Part shown: piece after piece, positions 5,357 to 7,665 of the stretch
Layout of the letters: every line of letters begins with the position of its first letter
How positions within the stretch are numbered: the stretch's first letter is position 1
Notes under the pieces: generated by a model
What the model was told of the DNA's origin: nothing
What the model saw: the letters and a program-made list of their open reading frames with translations, nothing else
Database searches by the model: none
Translations under genes and position numbers: made by a program
NCBI GenBank assembly: GCA_937919795.1
Contig: CALFOA010000404.1
Span: 1 to 7,665 of the forward strand
Origin: an uncultured Neisseria sp.
Lineage (GTDB): Bacteria > Pseudomonadota > Gammaproteobacteria > Burkholderiales > Neisseriaceae
Reading direction: 5' to 3'
DNA length: 7,665 nucleotides

Positions 5357-6350
5357 CCATGGTAGCCACTAAAACGGCTTTAATGGTGTGCATGCGGTTT
5401 TCTGCCTGATCGAAAACAATGCTGGCATCGCTTTCGAATACTTCTTCGGTTACTTCTACACCATCCAAGCCGAAGGTTTGGTAAATCCATTCACCGATTT
5501 TGGTTTCTCTATTATGGAAAGCCGGGAGACAGTGCATAAATTTTACCTGTGAGTTACCGGAAGCGGCCATCAAGCCGCTGTTTACCTGATAGGGTTTCAA
5601 TAAATCAATCCGTTCGCGCCATGCTGCTTCAGGCTCCCCCATCGATACCCAAACATCGGTATGAATATAGTCCACCCCCTTCACCGCTTCTTGCGGGTTT
5701 TCGGTGAGCAGTATGCGTGCGCCGGTTTGGGCGGCTAGATCATGGGCTTTTTGAATAATGGTGGGATTCGGCCACAAGTTTTCCGGAGCGCCAATGCGAA
5801 CATCCATACCCAGCAGCGCACCAATCAATAATAAGGAATTACCCATATTGAAACGTGCATCGCCAACATAAGCATAAGCAATTTGTGTTAAAGGTTTATC
5901 GCTATGCTCTTTCATGGTCAACACATCGGCCAGCATTTGAGTAGGATGGAATTCATCGGTTAAGCCGTTGAAAACAGGCACCCCTGCGTATTGCGCCAAC
6001 TCTTCGGCGATGCTTTGGCCAAAACCGCGATATTCGATGCCATCGTACATCCGCCCTAATACTCGAGCGGTATCTTTCATGCTTTCTTTATGGCCGATTT
6101 GTGAACCGCTGGGGCCAAGATAGGTAACATTAGCGCCTTGATCGTAAGCAGCTACTTCAAATGCGCAGCGGGTACGGGTACTGGTTTTTTCAAAAATCAG
6201 AGCAATGTTTTTACCATTTAAACGGCGTTGCTCTTTACCTGCTTTTTTGTCTGCTTTCAATTGGGATGATAAGTTCAGCAGATAGTCGATTTCTTCTCTG
6301 CTGAAATCAATCAGTTTCAGAAAGTTTCTGTTTTTCAGGTTGATACTCAT
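5352..6350 (-). CDS. argF: Ornithine carbamoyltransferase (anabolic)
   Basis: The 332-residue cytoplasmic enzyme joins carbamoyl phosphate and L-ornithine to give L-citrulline in arginine synthesis; the family acts as a trimer. Family signatures are STRTR (57-61, carbamoyl phosphate binding), HPTQ (135-138), DVWVSMGE (232-239) and HCLP (273-276, the catalytic Cys loop with ornithine contacts). The length fits. I chose ATG 6348-6350 because [17 protein letters not shown] matches the family start. An ATG nine codons further up (6377) adds a Cys- and Arg-rich tail not typical of the family. Neither start has a strong Shine-Dalgarno. No other arg genes adjoin, so it looks like a lone biosynthetic gene, divergent from the sugar kinase. 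Its stop codon lies within the 8-bp tandem array. Confidence 0.96.
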   Translation of the reverse strand: MSINLKNRNFLKLIDFSREEIDYLLNLSSQLKADKKAGKEQRRLNGKNIALIFEKTSTRTRCAFEVAAYDQGANVTYLGPSGSQIGHKESMKDTARVLGRMYDGIEYRGFGQSIAEELAQYAGVPVFNGLTDEFHPTQMLADVLTMKEHSDKPLTQIAYAYVGDARFNMGNSLLLIGALLGMDVRIGAPENLWPNPTIIQKAHDLAAQTGARILLTENPQEAVKGVDYIHTDVWVSMGEPEAAWRERIDLLKPYQVNSGLMAASGNSQVKFMHCLPAFHNRETKIGEWIYQTFGLDGVEVTEEVFESDASIVFDQAENRMHTIKAVLVATMA

Positions 6351-6396
6351 ATCGGTTCGCTTTCGGCAACAAGGCATCGGAATAGGAAAAATGTTT

Positions 6397-6425
6397 ATTC
6401 TATACTATTGCCGTATAACTGAAAA
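6397..6425 (-). promoter_or_regulatory. Candidate argF promoter
   Basis: On the minus strand, -10 TAGAAT (6397-6402) lies 17 bp from a -35-like TTTTCA (6420-6425). Transcription would start near 6390, leaving about 40 nt before the chosen argF ATG. The overlapping TATAGA is an alternative -10. Confidence 0.35.
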
Positions 6426-6554
6426 ACGGTCTATGCAACAATAAGATTTCTGCAAGTAGAAACTGCCCGGTTACGCGACAACCCACAACAAAGCACTACG
6501 TTTAACCTATATCATTTCCTCTCGTGATACTCCTCGAGGGTTTTAAACAAAATA

Positions 6555-6563
6555 TGGTATAGT
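6555..6563 (+). promoter_or_regulatory. Candidate extended -10 promoter for the sugar kinase gene
   Basis: TGGTATAGT combines the TGn extension with a 5-of-6 -10 box, TATAGT (6558-6563). Extended -10 promoters can work without a good -35, and none is seen here. The predicted leader would be about 105 nt. TTGAAT (from 6586) with a downstream TAACTA is a weaker alternative. Confidence 0.35.
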
Positions 6564-6674
6564 TATTTTGATAATCTGAGACATTGAATCAAAATGCTCT
6601 CAAGCTAACTATCAAATGCTGCACCTTAATATATAAAGAAAGCTTCACAAGCATATTTCACCAAGGAATTCACA

Positions 6675-7665
6675 ATGAAAATCACCAGCTTCGGAGAGGT
6701 TTTATGGGATGACTTTCCCTCCGGCAAAAAATTAGGCGGCGCACCCCTCAACGTTGTGACCCGTCTGAGAGCATTAGGCGTTGATACTGCTATCATCAGC
6801 CGCATTGGCGATGATGAAAACGGTCGCGGTATATTAAAAGAAGTTGAAGAGCGTAATGTCCCTAAATCTTTGATTCAAACCGACCCTGTACAAGCAACCA
6901 GCTTGGTAAGCGTAACCCTATCCAGCAGCGGCAGTGCGAGCTACGAGATTGTTTACCCTTGTGCTTGGGATCGCATTGAAGCGACTCAAGAAGCCTGCGA
7001 GCGTGTAGCACAATCCGATGCTTTTGTATTCGGCAGCTTGGCTACCCGCGATGAAGTCTCACGTGCGGCTTTGGAAAAATTGCTGGAACATGCGCGCTTT
7101 AAGATTTTTGACGTAAACCTGCGCCCGCCCCATTATGATTATGAGCGCCTTCGCCATTTTCTGCAGAAAGCCGATGTGGTGAAGTTGAATGATGATGAAT
7201 TATATGAATTAACTAACGCATTCGGTTCACCCTATCATTCACTGGAACAAAACGCTGCTTTCTTGGCTAATCATGTAGGTTGCAACAAACTGTGTATCAC
7301 CATGGGTGAGCATGGTGCGATGTTCTATGATAACGGTACAGCCCATTACCACGGCGGCTATCGAGTAAAAGTGGCCGATACGGTAGGCTCAGGCGATAAC
7401 TTTTTGGCCGGTTTTATCTATAAACTGATGAACAATTCCATGACAGATGAGCAGAAGGCGCTTGTAATTCACGATTATCTGGTATCGCATGCAGAGTATG
7501 ATCTGAATTATAAGAATTATACCAGTTATGGTGTGCTGATGGACGGAAGAGGTGTGTGTCAGTCGTATGCATTGGCCTATATGTATATTCTGAATCATTT
7601 GGGAATCGAAAATCCCCCATGGTTGAATGGAAGCGTTCAACCATGGGGGATTTTAATGGATGTTC
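6675..7665 (+). CDS. PfkB-family sugar kinase (fructokinase-like), 3' part replaced, open at window end
   Basis: Residues 1 to about 255 are a ribokinase/PfkB-family kinase, which transfers the ATP gamma-phosphate to a sugar hydroxyl in the cytoplasm. Motifs in order are the N-terminal GEVLWDDFPSG, the sugar-binding GGAPLN (21-26), DVNLRPP (146-152), NDDE (172-175, the NxxE metal/phosphate motif) and DTVGSGDNF (235-243) with catalytic Asp241. The N-terminus is most like bacterial fructokinases, but specificity cannot be read here. ATG 6675 has AAGGA 7 nt upstream. After LMNNS (about 255) the expected final 40-50 kinase residues (the FAC..GA nucleotide-lid region) are missing. The frame continues without a stop into an unrelated transglutaminase-like segment, then into a palindrome, and leaves the window at residue 330. 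As written, the kinase would lack part of its nucleotide site. Confidence 0.85.
   Translation, partial: MKITSFGEVLWDDFPSGKKLGGAPLNVVTRLRALGVDTAIISRIGDDENGRGILKEVEERNVPKSLIQTDPVQATSLVSVTLSSSGSASYEIVYPCAWDRIEATQEACERVAQSDAFVFGSLATRDEVSRAALEKLLEHARFKIFDVNLRPPHYDYERLRHFLQKADVVKLNDDELYELTNAFGSPYHSLEQNAAFLANHVGCNKLCITMGEHGAMFYDNGTAHYHGGYRVKVADTVGSGDNFLAGFIYKLMNNSMTDEQKALVIHDYLVSHAEYDLNYKNYTSYGVLMDGRGVCQSYALAYMYILNHLGIENPPWLNGSVQPWGILMDV
7440..7608 (+). other. Fragment of a transglutaminase-core domain fused in frame to the kinase
   Basis: Residues 256-312 of the open frame read MTDEQKALVIHDYLVSHAEY, then a short Tyr/Asn-rich stretch, GVLMDGRGVCQSYALAYMYI and LNHLGIE. This is the first part of the transglutaminase/protease-like superfamily core as found in many Firmicutes secreted or cell-surface proteins. 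The nucleophile would be Cys295 in GVCQSYA. The His and Asp of the triad, which lie downstream in this fold, are absent because the domain stops at GIE. Codons shift to GGA, AGA, TAT and AAG, unlike the kinase part. The left boundary is uncertain by about 15 bp. Confidence 0.7.
7609..7654. repeat. Perfect 19-bp inverted repeat, terminator-like
   Basis: The arm at 7609-7627 (AAAATCCCCCATGGTTGAA) is the exact reverse complement of 7636-7654, with an 8-nt spacer TGGAAGCG. It has a GC-rich base with A's before and TTTT after, as in a bidirectional intrinsic terminator. Yet the plus-strand frame reads straight through it without a stop, giving NPPWLNGSVQPWGIL. That suggests it was joined here and did not evolve as the end of this gene. 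No transposase or other insertion-sequence feature accompanies it. Confidence 0.75.

Larger units (their letters stand above)
6351..6674. other. Divergent control region between argF and the sugar kinase gene
   Basis: This 324-bp region separates two outward-facing genes. It contains candidate promoters for each, a CCTCGAGG palindrome (6532-6539) next to GTTTTAAAC (6540-6548), and the kinase ribosome site AAGGA (6663-6667). GAATA (6380-6384) and TATTC (6396-6400) form a weak dyad beside the argF -10. I cannot call it an arginine-repressor box. No open frame or RNA gene is convincing. Confidence 0.55.

Noticed and set aside
6380..6400. Arginine-repressor operator upstream of argF.
   Set aside because: Only a 5-bp GAATA/TATTC dyad with an 11-bp centre is visible. 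That is not a convincing match to the 18-bp ARG box.
7389..7644. Minus-strand open frames of 76-83 codons at the right end.
   Set aside because: They are antisense to the kinase/transglutaminase frame, begin within or at the palindrome and show no recognisable domain.
7609..7654. Insertion-sequence terminal inverted repeats.
   Set aside because: The arms are only 8 nt apart with no transposase between them. The A-stem-T layout fits a terminator better.

Overview
The window comes from a member of the Neisseriaceae. Three things point there: a porin that closely follows the Neisseria PorB family along its whole length, Neisseria-like RecG and ornithine carbamoyltransferase, and four perfect copies of the 12-mer TGCCTGTCTGAA. 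I know that 12-mer as the 'TG-wadDUS' dialect of the DNA uptake sequence, described for the Neisseria wadsworthii / N. shayeganii branch, not the common ATGCCGTCTGAA. A species close to those two is the best guess, recalled rather than searched.

Layout. At 1-126 there is non-coding DNA with two small hairpins and one uptake sequence. At 127-3475, on the minus strand, recG is followed 25 bp later by a gene for a TPR protein with a C-terminal glycosyltransferase-like domain. An in-frame amber codon at 1072-1074 splits that gene in two. At 3476-3803 lie the probable recG promoter, a 79-bp structured inverted repeat between two uptake sequences, and the porin terminator. The porin is at 3804-4937 (minus), with a leader of about 100 nt that carries a hairpin at its predicted 5' end. 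A 414-bp gap follows, ending in seven copies of an 8-bp tandem repeat that contains the argF stop codon. argF is at 5352-6350 (minus). A divergent promoter region leads to a PfkB-type sugar kinase gene on the plus strand from 6675.

The right end is abnormal. The kinase reads normally through its catalytic GSGD motif. Near 7437 it changes, in frame, into the start of a transglutaminase-core domain with a different codon style. That domain is itself cut off at 7608 by a perfect 19-bp inverted repeat just before the window ends. Two abrupt joins within 180 bp suggest a chimeric assembly or a recent rearrangement more than a designed fusion protein.

Functionally these are mostly independent housekeeping and envelope genes: recombination and fork rescue (recG), arginine synthesis (argF), outer-membrane permeability (porin) and sugar phosphorylation (pfkB family). 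I see no defence system, CRISPR array, tRNA, rRNA or transposase gene. The points most worth following up are the split TPR/glycosyltransferase gene, the 8-bp repeat array, the covarying 79-bp repeat and the mosaic 3' end.
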